The position numbers and the translations under genes are program-made. 64,000 nt of DNA from CF-162 sp040882565 (GTDB lineage Bacteria; Chloroflexota; Dehalococcoidia; SM23-28-2; RBG-16-64-32): positions 62,001 to 126,000 of the forward strand of contig JBBEAZ010000044.1 of assembly GCA_040882565.1 (NCBI GenBank), in the 5' to 3' direction. The notes under the pieces are model-generated. The model had not been told where the DNA came from. It did not search any database and saw only the letters and a list, made by a program, of their open reading frames with translations. Numbering within the stretch: the first letter of the stretch is position 1; each line of letters begins with the position of its first letter. Positions 49,352-58,063 of the stretch are shown here, one piece after another.

Positions 49352-50560
49352 TCACTTCTCTTCACTCATTGCGGCCAGTACCTTTTCGATGACCTCGACC
49401 GCGCGGTCGATCTCTTCCTCGCTGACGGTGAACGGCGGGACGAATCGCAATGCCGTTGGCTTAACGCCGTTCACCAGCAGGCCCGCGTCAAGGCAGCGCA
49501 CGACGATCTCCTCCGAAGCCGGGCGGTCGAGTTCGATCGCCCAGATCAGGCCCTTGCCGCGCACCTCGGTGATCATCGGCTGGCGGTCCGCCAGCGATAG
49601 CAGGCGGCGTTCCAGATGTTCGCCCCGCTTCGTGATCTGCGCCGGGAGGTCGTTGTCGATGATGTACTTGAGCACGGAGTACCCGACCTCGCACGCCAGC
49701 GCGTTCCCGCCGAAGGTGGTCCCGTGCTCCCCACGCTCAAAGAGAGCGCAGCTGTCCTTGGCCATGAACGCCCCGATCGGCACGCCGCCCGCCAGCGCCT
49801 TGGCGACCGCCAGAGCGTCTGGCTGCGCGCCCTCGTAGTGCTGGAAGGCGAAGATCTTGCCTGTGCGCCCCGCGCCGGTCTGCACCTCGTCGAGGAGCAT
49901 GAGGATCCCGGCCTCGTCACACCAGCGCCGCACAGAGGGCAAGTAGTCGTCGTCCGGCACGTTGACACCGCCCTCGCCTTGAAGCGGCTCAAGGAGAACA
50001 GCAACGGTCTTGCCGGTGGTCGCGGCCTTGATCGCCTCGATGTCGTTGAACGGCACCCGCACGAAGCCCTCAACCAGCGGCGTGAACGGAGCGCGGTAGC
50101 GCTCGTTTGCCGAGGCGGTAACGGTAGCGAGTGTGCGTCCGTGGAAAGCGTTCTCGGCGACGATAATTTCGTAGGCGCCGTAGCGCTTTTCTTTGCCCCA
50201 CTTGCGGGCTAGCTTGATCAGCCCCTCGACGGCCTCGGCGCCGCTGTTGCAGAAAAACGCCTTATCCATGCCGCTGCTCTCGCACAGCAGCCTCGCAAGC
50301 TTGAGCTGCGGCACGGTGTAGTAGTAGTTCGACACCGTTACCAGCTTCTGCGCCTGCCGCGTCAGCGCCTCGGTCACCACCGGGTGCGCGTGACCGAGGC
50401 TAACGACGGCGATTCCGCCGACGAAGTCCAGGTACTCTTTGCCGTCCGTGTCCCAAACCTTGGTGCCCTCGCCGTGGTCGAGGATGACCGGCAGGCGCTT
50501 CCCCGTCTGGAAGTAGTAATCGTGTTCGACTTCGATCCAGTTCTCGGTCTTCATGCTCAC
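49352..50560 (-). CDS. argD: Acetylornithine aminotransferase
   Basis: A 402-residue class III PLP enzyme acting on N-acetylglutamate semialdehyde. FCNSGAEAVEGLIKLAR, the LLDEVQTGAGRTGKIFAFQ segment with the PLP-binding Asp, and the lysine in AVAKALAGGVPIGAF are visible. AGGAGTGAGC precedes the ATG. Its start overlaps argB by four bases. N-succinyl-diaminopimelate activity is possible as in many relatives. Confidence 0.94.
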   Translation of the reverse strand: MSMKTENWIEVEHDYYFQTGKRLPVILDHGEGTKVWDTDGKEYLDFVGGIAVVSLGHAHPVVTEALTRQAQKLVTVSNYYYTVPQLKLARLLCESSGMDKAFFCNSGAEAVEGLIKLARKWGKEKRYGAYEIIVAENAFHGRTLATVTASANERYRAPFTPLVEGFVRVPFNDIEAIKAATTGKTVAVLLEPLQGEGGVNVPDDDYLPSVRRWCDEAGILMLLDEVQTGAGRTGKIFAFQHYEGAQPDALAVAKALAGGVPIGAFMAKDSCALFERGEHGTTFGGNALACEVGYSVLKYIIDNDLPAQITKRGEHLERRLLSLADRQPMITEVRGKGLIWAIELDRPASEEIVVRCLDAGLLVNGVKPTALRFVPPFTVSEEEIDRAVEVIEKVLAAMSEEK

Positions 50561-51336
50561 TCCTGGCCTACCAATGTCCCGGCGCGGGTGCCATCGATGA
50601 CCCCGAGCAACGCGCGTTCCTCTCGGCCATCGGCGATCGCCGCGCGTGCTCCAGCCGACGCCGCGCGCAGGCAGGCCTCGACCTTCGGAATCATACCGCC
50701 TTCGATCACGCCGGCGCCCATCATTTCGTGCGCCTGCGCCTCGGAGAGCGCGTCGAGCACCGCTCCGTTCGACTTCACGCCTGGGACGTCCGTTAGAAAC
50801 ACGAGGCGCGAGGCGCCGATCGCGGCAGCAATCGCGCCGGCGGCGGTGTCTGCGTTGATGTTGAGCAACTGGCCCGTCGCCGCACCTTCACGATACTCGA
50901 TTCCGATCGGCGCGATCACAGGCACAGCACCACTCTCCACGATGCGCAGGACCGGCATGGGATCGACGGAAGTGATATCGCCAACGAACCCGAGCGCCGA
51001 ATCGCGGACAGCCGCCTGCAGCAAGCCCTCGTCGGCGCCCGAGAGGCCGTGTGCACGAGAGCCGAGATTCAAGAGGGACGCGACAAGCTGCTTGTTGACG
51101 AGCCCCGCCAGTACGGCGATAACTACGTCGAGCGACGCCTCATCGGTCACCCGCAGTCCACGCTCGAATTTCGTCGATACGCCGAGGCGTTCCAACCAGT
51201 CGCTGATGAGAGCCCCACCGCCGTGCACGACGACCGGCCGCGCGCCGCGCCGCTGAAGCTCCGCCACGTCCGCCAAGGCCGTGTCGTGGCTGCCAAGCGT
51301 CGAGCCGCCGATCTTAACGACGATGATCTCGCTCAT
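50557..51336 (-). CDS. argB: Acetylglutamate kinase
   Basis: A 259-residue amino-acid-kinase-fold enzyme. VVKIGGSTLG and VVVHGGGALISDWLERLG bind the phosphates, LNINADTAAGAIAAA and VFLTDVPGVKSNG the nucleotide. It lacks the N-terminal helix that marks arginine-sensitive hexameric forms, so feedback inhibition may be absent or weak. Overlaps both argJ (upstream) and argD (downstream) by four bases. Confidence 0.92.
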   Translation of the reverse strand: MSEIIVVKIGGSTLGSHDTALADVAELQRRGARPVVVHGGGALISDWLERLGVSTKFERGLRVTDEASLDVVIAVLAGLVNKQLVASLLNLGSRAHGLSGADEGLLQAAVRDSALGFVGDITSVDPMPVLRIVESGAVPVIAPIGIEYREGAATGQLLNINADTAAGAIAAAIGASRLVFLTDVPGVKSNGAVLDALSEAQAHEMMGAGVIEGGMIPKVEACLRAASAGARAAIADGREERALLGVIDGTRAGTLVGQE

Positions 51337-52568
51337 GTCGTGTACATACTGTTGAAGCGGACGAAGTCCTCAGTCAGGTCAGACCCCCAGGCTGTCGCCG
51401 CCCCATCCGCGTCGCCGAGCACCACGCGCACGAAGATTTCGCTCGGCGCGAGGCAGGCCTTCGCCGCTGCAACGTCGTACTTCTGCGGCGCACCGTCGGC
51501 GTAGAGGCAGATCTCTCCACCGTCCGGCTGACCAAGGTAGAGCTTCGTGGTTTCTGGCGACCACGTCGCTCCGCTGTTGCCAATCGCGGCGAGGATGCGG
51601 CCCCAGTTCGGGTCTTCGCCGTACATCGCGGTCTTCACACCTACGGACGAAACGATCTCGCGCGCAGCCTTGCGTGCGTCGCTCGCCGTAGCCGCACCCT
51701 GGACCTTCGTCTCGATCAGCTTCGTACCGCCCTCGGCGTCCTGCACCATCATGCGGGCCATGCTGGTGCAGACGAGCGTCAGCGCCTTCTGGAACGCCGC
51801 CGCTTGCGGGTGCCCGTCGGTCACCGGCTCGCCGCCCGCGAGGCCGTTGGCCAGCACGACCGCCATGTCGTTCGTGCTCGTGTCGTTGTCTATGTCGACC
51901 ATGTTGAACGACACATCCACCGCCTCCTTGAGCGACGCCTGGAGGAAGTCGTGCTGCGCGGGCGAGTCCGTGGTAATGAAGCAGAGCATCGTCGCCATGT
52001 TCGGGTGGATCATGCCCACGCCCTTGCAGGCAGCGCCGATCGTCCAGTCTCCTGCCCTCACCGCGAGGTGCTTCACAACGGTGTCCGTGGTCATGATCGC
52101 ATTTGCGAAGTTGAGACCACCATACGAGCCGAGCTCGATCTTCTCGATGCCGCTGCTGATGCGGTCCATCGGCAGTTGCGTTCCGATGACGCCGGTCGAC
52201 GCGACGATCACGTCGTGCGGGTCGATGCCAAGCTTCTTACCCGCCAACTGCGCCATCGTCACCGCGTTGTCCCAGCCTTGCTGCCCGGTCGCGGCGTTCG
52301 CGCATCCGGCATTGGCGACGATCGCCTGCGCGTGACCGTTCTTCAAATGCTCCTTGCAGACCAGGAGCGGAGCCGCCTTCAGCGTGTTGCTGGTATAGGT
52401 AGCGGCGGCCTTGCACGGCACTTCTGAGTAAATCATCCCAACGTCGAGCTTCGTCCAATCGGTCCGGACACCGACGTGGATCGCGCCTGCTGTGAAGCCT
52501 TTCGGTGTGGTGACGCCACCGCCCTGGATGATTTCGATTTCGCTTGTCTGCGCCTTAGCCATAACCAT
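51333..52568 (-). CDS. argJ: Glutamate N-acetyltransferase / amino-acid acetyltransferase
   Basis: A 411-residue self-cleaving Ntn-type enzyme of the acetyl cycle, recycling acetyl from acetylornithine to glutamate. The cleavage site is in GMIHPNMATMLCFITTD between Ala and the new N-terminal Thr. GCANAATGQQGW near 85-96 is the oxyanion region. AAGGAG precedes the ATG at 52568. Presence of argJ beside argB means a cyclic pathway; no argA or argE was seen. Confidence 0.94.
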   Translation of the reverse strand: MVMAKAQTSEIEIIQGGGVTTPKGFTAGAIHVGVRTDWTKLDVGMIYSEVPCKAAATYTSNTLKAAPLLVCKEHLKNGHAQAIVANAGCANAATGQQGWDNAVTMAQLAGKKLGIDPHDVIVASTGVIGTQLPMDRISSGIEKIELGSYGGLNFANAIMTTDTVVKHLAVRAGDWTIGAACKGVGMIHPNMATMLCFITTDSPAQHDFLQASLKEAVDVSFNMVDIDNDTSTNDMAVVLANGLAGGEPVTDGHPQAAAFQKALTLVCTSMARMMVQDAEGGTKLIETKVQGAATASDARKAAREIVSSVGVKTAMYGEDPNWGRILAAIGNSGATWSPETTKLYLGQPDGGEICLYADGAPQKYDVAAAKACLAPSEIFVRVVLGDADGAATAWGSDLTEDFVRFNSMYTT

Positions 52569-52578
52569 TTTCCTCTCC

Positions 52579-53634
52579 TTACGGATATACAGCAGGCATG
52601 TCGAGCGCCATCGTCTCCGGCATGCCCAGCATCAGGTTCATGTTCTGGATCGCCTGCCCCGCCGCGCCCTTGACCAGGTTGTCGAGGACGCTCACGACGA
52701 CGAGGCGCTCGGTCCGGATGTCGATCGTCGGGTAGACCAGGCACATGTTGCTGCCGCGCGTCTGCTTGGTAGACGGCGGCGCATCGGCTACCCGAACGAA
52801 AGGCTCCTTTTCGTAGAACTGCTCGTAGATGTCACACATGGCGGCCTTCCCAGCGTCACCCGCGGGCAGGCCGCCGGGCCAGAGCGACGCGTAAGCCGTT
52901 GTCAGGATGCCACGCGTCATCGGAATGAGGTGCGGAGTGAAGGTGATACGCGGGGCCGATGTCCGCGGCGCCTCCACCGGCGGCCACATCGCGACGATCT
53001 CTTGATTCATCTCGGGCCAGTGACGGTGACCGTCGAGGCCGTAAGCCGAAACGTTCTCGCCCGCTTCGCCGAGGTGGAGGTTCAATTTGAGCCCGCGCCC
53101 TGCGCCCGACACGCCCGACTTCGAGTCGATGATGATCTCCGGCGCGATGATCCCGGCCTTGATTGCAGGCGCCAGCGCGATGAGCGCGCTCTCCGGAAAG
53201 CAACCGGGGTTCGCGATGAGCTTCGCGGTCTTGATCGCCTCCCGGTATAGTTCCGGCAGGCCGTATACAGCTCCGGGCAGCAGGTCTTGCGCCGGGTGCT
53301 CAACGCCGTACCACTCGCGGTACATGTCGACATCTTTCAACCGGAAGTCGGCGCTGATGTCAACAACAGGGATACCCGCGCGAACGAGCGGCGCGCAGGC
53401 TTCCGCGCTGGCAGCGTGCGGCAGCGCCGAGAACGCGAAGTCGACGCTGCCGCTTAGTTCATCCTCGATCGTCAGGTCATAGGAGGCGAGGTGAGGGAAC
53501 ACCTCCGCCAGTTGCTTGCCGGCATCGGTACGACCGGTGACCGAGACGACCTCGACTTCGGGATGGTTGTAGAGCAGGCGCGCGAGTTCAGCGCCCGCGT
53601 ATCCCGTTACGTTTAAGATTCCGACTTTGACCAT
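52579..53634 (-). CDS. argC: N-acetyl-gamma-glutamyl-phosphate reductase
   Basis: A 351-residue NADPH-dependent reductase, first gene of the arg operon. The Rossmann start is VGILNVTGYAGAELARLL, the catalytic Cys is in LIANPGCFPESALI, and VYGLPELYREAI and DSKSGVSGAGRGL are family segments. GGAGAAG lies before the ATG. The promoter is 160-200 bases upstream, leaving a long leader with an Arg-rich small frame and hairpins. Confidence 0.95.
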   Translation of the reverse strand: MVKVGILNVTGYAGAELARLLYNHPEVEVVSVTGRTDAGKQLAEVFPHLASYDLTIEDELSGSVDFAFSALPHAASAEACAPLVRAGIPVVDISADFRLKDVDMYREWYGVEHPAQDLLPGAVYGLPELYREAIKTAKLIANPGCFPESALIALAPAIKAGIIAPEIIIDSKSGVSGAGRGLKLNLHLGEAGENVSAYGLDGHRHWPEMNQEIVAMWPPVEAPRTSAPRITFTPHLIPMTRGILTTAYASLWPGGLPAGDAGKAAMCDIYEQFYEKEPFVRVADAPPSTKQTRGSNMCLVYPTIDIRTERLVVVSVLDNLVKGAAGQAIQNMNLMLGMPETMALDMPAVYP

Positions 53635-53658
53635 GCTACTTCTCCAGAAATGAAATCA

Positions 53659-53682
53659 CCCCACCACTGGCTAGCGGTGGGG
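53659..53682 (-). terminator. Possible attenuator hairpin before argC
   Basis: On the minus strand a ten-base stem (one G-T pair) closes on the AGCC tetraloop, with CCCCACC pairing GGTGGGG, followed by TGATTTCATTT. It ends about 25 bases before the argC ATG. The T-tract is interrupted, so termination may be weak; it could instead hide the argC ribosome site. It is the last of several hairpins in this leader. Confidence 0.45.
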
Positions 53683-53717
53683 CTCACAAATCGCCTTGCG
53701 ACTGGTGTCAGGTCTCG

Positions 53718-53792
53718 CTATCGAAAGACATTCGCGACCGCCCCACTGTTGGGACGCGGTCGTCGAACGCGGCTTTCGAGTGCGAGAAGCAT
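53718..53792 (-). CDS. Putative Arg-rich leader peptide of the arg operon (24 aa)
   Basis: Frame from ATG 53792 to TAG 53718. Five of 24 residues are Arg, four of them in the cluster SRVRRPRP at positions 7-14. The ATG lies nine bases after the -10, so translation would be leaderless. The Arg codons overlap the 5' arm of hairpin 53736-53761 (GACCGC...GCGGTC), whose 3' GGTC can pair instead with GACC after the leader stop. This is the logic of amino-acid attenuation: a ribosome waiting at Arg codons would change the fold upstream of the 53659-53682 hairpin. High GC alone makes Arg codons frequent, so this is a hypothesis. Confidence 0.45.
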   Translation of the reverse strand: MLLALESRVRRPRPNSGAVANVFR

Positions 53793-53801
53793 GATTTAGT
53801 G

Positions 53802-53830
53802 ATGGTAGGGGCAAGCGCAGACGCTGTCAA
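53802..53830 (-). promoter_or_regulatory. Promoter of the arginine operon
   Basis: TTGACA (53830-53825 on the minus strand), a 17-base spacer and TACCAT (53807-53802). The -35 lies at the very end of the endonuclease III gene. Predicted start near 53795. Confidence 0.65.
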
Positions 53831-54510
53831 GCGCCCACAAACACCTGCCCCGCCGGACAGCCTTCCAGCAGGGGGCATTCGCCGCACAACGGGCGCTGCG
53901 CACGGCAAAGTCGCCGTCCGTGCTTAATCAGCGAGATGTGCATCGGGTAGACAAGGTCAGGCTCGAGGCCAGACTCCAAGATGTCGTGCGCCTTCTCAGG
54001 CGTCGCCTTCGTCGGCACCAGTCCAAGGCGCTGGGCGACTCGGTGGACGTGCGTGTCGACGGGCAGCGCCGGCCGCCCGAGCGCGAACATCAGAACACAT
54101 GCGGCGGTCTTCGGTCCGACACCATTCAGCCCCCGAAGCCATGCCTTGGCCTCGTCGAGCGGCAGGTCGCGCAAGAACTCGAGGTCGAACGAACCGCTCT
54201 TGTCCCGGACGGCGCCAAGCGCAGCCTTGATCCGCGGCGCCTTCTGCTTCGCCAGGCCGCCAACGGCGATCTCGCGCTCGATCTCTTCGACCGGCGCTTC
54301 TGCCAGCGCATCCCAGCTATCGAAGCGCTTGCGCAGTCGCATGAAGGCGCGGCCGGAGTTTGTGTCGTTGGTGTTCTGCGAAAGGATCGTCAGCACCAGC
54401 TCGGTGATCGGGTCGCCGTGCGGGCGCCAGTCCGGCTCTCCGTACAACACAGCCAGGCGGCGCACGATCTCGGCGGGCGTCAGCGTGCGCGTCTTCCTGC
54501 GGGGCGGCAT
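53827..54510 (-). CDS. nth: Endonuclease III-family DNA glycosylase
   Basis: A 227-residue HhH-GPD base-excision enzyme. The hairpin LNGVGPKTAACVL carries Lys134, the Schiff-base nucleophile, and Asp152 lies in LPVDTHVHRVAQRLG. The iron-sulfur loop is complete: Cys202, Cys209, Cys212 and Cys218 (C-x6-C-x2-C-x5-C). It removes oxidised pyrimidines and has AP lyase activity. The 3' end overlaps the arg operon -35. Confidence 0.92.
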   Translation of the reverse strand: MPPRRKTRTLTPAEIVRRLAVLYGEPDWRPHGDPITELVLTILSQNTNDTNSGRAFMRLRKRFDSWDALAEAPVEEIEREIAVGGLAKQKAPRIKAALGAVRDKSGSFDLEFLRDLPLDEAKAWLRGLNGVGPKTAACVLMFALGRPALPVDTHVHRVAQRLGLVPTKATPEKAHDILESGLEPDLVYPMHISLIKHGRRLCRAQRPLCGECPLLEGCPAGQVFVGA

Positions 54511-54519
54511 GCCGCCAGT

Positions 54520-55536
54520 CTACGGATTCTCGGCGAAGTACTGCCAGACCGCAGCCGAGACGTCAGCGATCGGCTCCCACTCAGACGAACGGTCCGAGAG
54601 CACTGCGATGAGGTACGGGCCGGCTGGCCCCTCGACGATCGCTACGTCATGCGTCGCGTCCGTGTAGCTGCCGGTCTTGTGCGCATAAAGCGTGCCCGCT
54701 GGCAGGCCGGCGACGACGCCTTCAGCGAACCACTCCTGTGCCATAAGCGAAAGCATCTCCTGGCGCGACGCCTCCGAGACGCCGTCTCCACGCGCGATCG
54801 CGCCGACGAGCGCCGCCATATCCGCGGCCGTGGTCGGCAGTTCGGTGTCACTGACCGTCATCGTGCTGGCGCCGATTTCGCGCAGTGTGTCGTCGACGTT
54901 CGAATAACCGACTTCCTCAAGCACCAGGTTACCGAGCGTCGTGTCGCTGACAACGATCATCGCCTTGACCGCGTCGCCGATCGTCACCTTGTCGCCGATT
55001 TCGATCTCCAGGTACTCGAGCGTGCCGAGATCGTTCTCCGCCGCCGCCTTGGTGACTTCGACTTCTTTCGCGAAATCCAGTTCACCCGAGTCGCGCTGAC
55101 GATACGCCTCCAGGAGGACGGCCGCTTTGAAGAGACTCGCGGCGTAGTACGTGTCGCCAGCTTTCAACGAAGCGTAGCGCCCGTCTGCCAAGTTGTGGAC
55201 GATTACAGAGAAGCGGCCCTCTTGGCCGGCCAGCGCGCCCTGAATGGCGGCGCGAAGCTCCGCGTTTTGCACCGGCGAGACGAACGCCGACGGCACAGAA
55301 GGGAAGTCCCCACCGGCCAGCCACTCAAGTGACACGAGTTCGCCGTCGCCCGGTGGTTCCGGCTCGGCCGCCCCCGTCTCATCGGCCTCGGAGCGATTCG
55401 TCGCCGTGCGCTCGGCGCCAGGCGGCTCGACGACGACAAAGGGAGTGCCGGTCGGGTCGAACGGGCTGTCGCCACCGCCGCAGGCGAGAGCCAGCGGCGG
55501 GGCGAGGAGGGCGCAAGCGAGCGTACGTCGGATCAT
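54520..55536 (-). CDS. Beta-lactamase-like serine hydrolase lipoprotein (class A fold)
   Basis: A 338-residue lipoprotein (lipobox LALAC, Cys19) with a long acidic linker to about 75. The catalytic motifs are Ser134-Leu-Phe-Lys137, Ser197-Asp-Thr199 in the SDN position, and Lys287-Thr-Gly. No clear omega-loop Glu166 motif (ExxLN) is visible, the nearest being DTELPTTAADM, so true penicillinase activity is doubtful and a peptidase or wall-related role is as likely. It lies nine bases before nth on the same strand. Confidence 0.75.
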   Translation of the reverse strand: MIRRTLACALLAPPLALACGGGDSPFDPTGTPFVVVEPPGAERTATNRSEADETGAAEPEPPGDGELVSLEWLAGGDFPSVPSAFVSPVQNAELRAAIQGALAGQEGRFSVIVHNLADGRYASLKAGDTYYAASLFKAAVLLEAYRQRDSGELDFAKEVEVTKAAAENDLGTLEYLEIEIGDKVTIGDAVKAMIVVSDTTLGNLVLEEVGYSNVDDTLREIGASTMTVSDTELPTTAADMAALVGAIARGDGVSEASRQEMLSLMAQEWFAEGVVAGLPAGTLYAHKTGSYTDATHDVAIVEGPAGPYLIAVLSDRSSEWEPIADVSAAVWQYFAENP

Positions 55537-55581
55537 AGCAACCGTATACTGACAACGAACAGGTTACGCGAAAGGAGCGGC

Positions 55582-56625
55582 ATGGCCGGGGATACGGAAC
55601 GCCTGACGAAGCTCGCCTCCTGCGCCGGCTGCGCGGGCAAGGCGGGCATGGAGGCGCTCTCGCAGGTGCTGCGTCATCTCTCGGACATCGCCAGCACGAA
55701 CCCCGAACTGCTGGTCGGCCTCGCCGTCCCAGACGATGCTGCTGTCTACCGCCTGAGCGACGAACAAGCCGTCGTCCTCACCGTCGACTTCTTCGCGCCG
55801 CTCGTCGACGATCCGTACGACTACGGCGCGATCTCCGCTACCAACGCGATGAGCGATGTCTACGCAATGGGCGGCGAAGTCGTGCTGGCGCTGAACGTCG
55901 CGGCGTTCCCCGAGGACATGGCGCCGGACACCGTCGCAAAGGTGATCCGCGGCGGCGCCGACAAGGTCCGCGAGGCGGGCGGCGTCGTCGCCGGCGGCCA
56001 CACGATCATCGACGCCGAGCCGAAGTACGGCCTCTGCGTCATGGGCCTGGTCCGCCCCGACAGCATCTTCCGCAAAGGCGGCGCGCAGCCCGGCGACGTG
56101 CTGCTGCTGACGAAGGCGCTCGGCACCGGCATCATCACCACGGCCGCCAGCCGCGACGAAGCCACAGCGGACCACCTCGCGGGCGCCGTCGAGAGCATGA
56201 CCACGCTCAACCGCCACGCCTCGCACATCGCGCGGGAAATCGGCGCTCATGCGATGACCGACGTCACCGGCTACAGCCTCCTCGGCCACGCCCGCGAGGT
56301 TGCCGCCGCCAGCAGCGCCTGCCTCCTCATCATCGCGCCCGCGGTGCCCGTCCTCCCGGGCGCGCTCGACTACGCCCAGCGCGGCATCACGACCGGCGGC
56401 GCGGCCCGCAACCGCAAGTTCTACGGCGAGCACGTGCGCATGGATCCAAACGTCAGCGAGGCGATGACCCACGTCCTCTGGGACCCACAAACCTCAGGCG
56501 GCCTCCTGATGGCCGTAGCGCAAGATCGCGCCGTCGCCGCCCAGGAGCGTTTCCGGGCCGCCGGCCTGCCGGTCTGGGCTATCGGCGAAGTGGTCGCAGG
56601 CGCGGGCGTCGAAGTCGTCGCCTAG
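55582..56625 (+). CDS. selD: Selenide, water dikinase (selenophosphate synthase)
   Basis: A 347-residue PurM-fold enzyme making selenophosphate from selenide and ATP. The active-site loop LASCAGCAGKAG puts Cys17 and Lys20 where E. coli SelD has them, so this is the Cys form. DDAAVYRLSD, TVDFFAPLVDDPYDYGAISA, GGHTIIDAEPKYG and the C-terminal DPQTSGGLL complete it. AAAGGAG precedes the ATG, with TATACT at 55545-55550. Selenophosphate feeds selenocysteine or 2-selenouridine; neither selA/selB nor ybbB lies here. Confidence 0.95.
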   Translation: MAGDTERLTKLASCAGCAGKAGMEALSQVLRHLSDIASTNPELLVGLAVPDDAAVYRLSDEQAVVLTVDFFAPLVDDPYDYGAISATNAMSDVYAMGGEVVLALNVAAFPEDMAPDTVAKVIRGGADKVREAGGVVAGGHTIIDAEPKYGLCVMGLVRPDSIFRKGGAQPGDVLLLTKALGTGIITTAASRDEATADHLAGAVESMTTLNRHASHIAREIGAHAMTDVTGYSLLGHAREVAAASSACLLIIAPAVPVLPGALDYAQRGITTGGAARNRKFYGEHVRMDPNVSEAMTHVLWDPQTSGGLLMAVAQDRAVAAQERFRAAGLPVWAIGEVVAGAGVEVVA

Positions 56626-57071
56626 AGGTCGGCGCGCATCGGGATCAACACGTCCCGCAGCTGCTCATGCTCCGACACGCCGCGCCACTGCCACGACTCC
56701 CGGACCGCCGGCTCGAAGTCATCAAGCCTGCATCGCTCGAAACCCCATCGCGGGAAGAGGTCGACCGCCGTCATCGTGAACAGATAGCAGCGCCGCGCAC
56801 CGCCCTCTCGTGCGTCGTCCAGCGCCCGCGTGATCATCCGCTGACCTTCTCCCGTCCCCCTCAGTGACGGATCGACCATCACGGACCGTAGCACCGCAGC
56901 CTCGCCGTATAGCTCGATCCCCGCGCAGCCGACCAGCTTGCCACCCTCATCCAGCACCCAGAAATGCGACAGCCACTCCTCGACCTCCATCGCCGGCATC
57001 CCTTCGGAGACGATGAGCATGCGAATCGCCTCCACCTCTTCGGGTCGCGCCAACCTGAGTTCGGGCGCCAT
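56622..57071 (-). CDS. GNAT-family N-acetyltransferase
   Basis: A 149-residue GNAT protein. The acetyl-CoA pyrophosphate-binding motif A is LRSVMVDPSLRGTGEGQRMI, close to the Q/RxxGxG/A form, and FTMTAVDLFPRWGFERC is motif B. The arrangement resembles ArsN/ArgA-like small acetyltransferases; substrate unknown. The ATG at 57071 lies two bases after the htpX stop, and the upstream frame is the htpX antiframe. It ends convergent with selD, overlapping four bases. Confidence 0.82.
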   Translation of the reverse strand: MAPELRLARPEEVEAIRMLIVSEGMPAMEVEEWLSHFWVLDEGGKLVGCAGIELYGEAAVLRSVMVDPSLRGTGEGQRMITRALDDAREGGARRCYLFTMTAVDLFPRWGFERCRLDDFEPAVRESWQWRGVSEHEQLRDVLIPMRADL

Positions 57072-57073
57072 CG

Positions 57074-58054
57074 CTAGCCGCCCATCGCCCGCAGGAGCCG
57101 AATCCGCTCGTCGACGGGCGGGTGCGTCGCGAAGAGGTTGTTCAAAAAGCTTTTGTGCTCCTTCAGCGGGTTCTCGATGTACATGTGCGCCGTCGCCTTG
57201 TTCGCGACCTCGAGTGGCTCCGGGTCCGCCGCGATCTTCTCGAGCGCACTCGCCAGCGCCCCGGGGTTCCGGCACAGCAGCGCTCCCGAAGCGTCCGCCA
57301 GGTACTCGCGCTGGCGTGAGAGGGCGAAGCGCATCGCCGAAGCAATGAACGGCGACAGAATCAGGAACAGGACCGCGACAGCAAGAATGATCAGGGCGAG
57401 GGCATTCTCGCCCTTGCCCTTGTTGCCCTGGCGGGCCCCGGCACCGTACCAGGTGAAGCGTAGCATCAAGTCCGAAGCCAGCGCGACGAGCCCGACCACA
57501 ACAGCGACCGTCGTCATGATGCGCGTATCGTAGTTGCCGATGTGCGACATCTCGTGCGCCATCACGGCCTCAAGCTCAGACTTGTCGAGCTTCTCGATCA
57601 GCCCGCGCGTCGCCGCGACGTGGGCGTTCTGCGGGTCCCGACCCGTGGCAAAGGCGTTTGGAGCGCTGTCCTCCATCACCCAGACTTTGGGCATCGGCAG
57701 CCCCGAACCGATGCTGAGGTTCTCTACAACCCGATAGAGTTCCGGCTCCTCGGCCTTGGTGGCCTCGTGAGCACCGGAAATCGCCAGCACCGTCGCCGTC
57801 GAAACAAAGTACATGAGAATGCCGACGGCCGTTGCGATCAGCGCCGACGCAATGGCGATCTGGATCGTCAGCTTCGGATCAACGGACGGGCTAGTGCCAG
57901 CGTACGTCGAGACGACTGTGCCGATGGCCGCGAAGAACAGGGCGACGAACACCACGAAGCCCACGATCAAGAGCACCGTGCGCCACTTGTTCGCGCCGAT
58001 CTGGTCCCAGATCAGCACCCGCTCCAGCGGGGCCTGGGACGTGTCGTCCATCAA
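57074..58054 (-). CDS. htpX: HtpX-like membrane zinc metalloprotease
   Basis: A 326-residue M48 protease. Four hydrophobic segments flank the catalytic HEMSH motif (AVMAHEMSHIGNYDTR) and the third zinc ligand lies in RQREYLADASGALL. It degrades damaged membrane proteins on the cytosolic side. It starts nine bases after lemA, the common lemA-htpX pair of many bacteria. Confidence 0.93.
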   Translation of the reverse strand: MMDDTSQAPLERVLIWDQIGANKWRTVLLIVGFVVFVALFFAAIGTVVSTYAGTSPSVDPKLTIQIAIASALIATAVGILMYFVSTATVLAISGAHEATKAEEPELYRVVENLSIGSGLPMPKVWVMEDSAPNAFATGRDPQNAHVAATRGLIEKLDKSELEAVMAHEMSHIGNYDTRIMTTVAVVVGLVALASDLMLRFTWYGAGARQGNKGKGENALALIILAVAVLFLILSPFIASAMRFALSRQREYLADASGALLCRNPGALASALEKIAADPEPLEVANKATAHMYIENPLKEHKSFLNNLFATHPPVDERIRLLRAMGG

Positions 58055-58063
58055 AAGGACGTC

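Noticed and set aside
53635..53830. T-box leader before argC
   Set aside because: No AGGGUGGNACCGCG-type T-box sequence in the leader. A peptide attenuator fits better.
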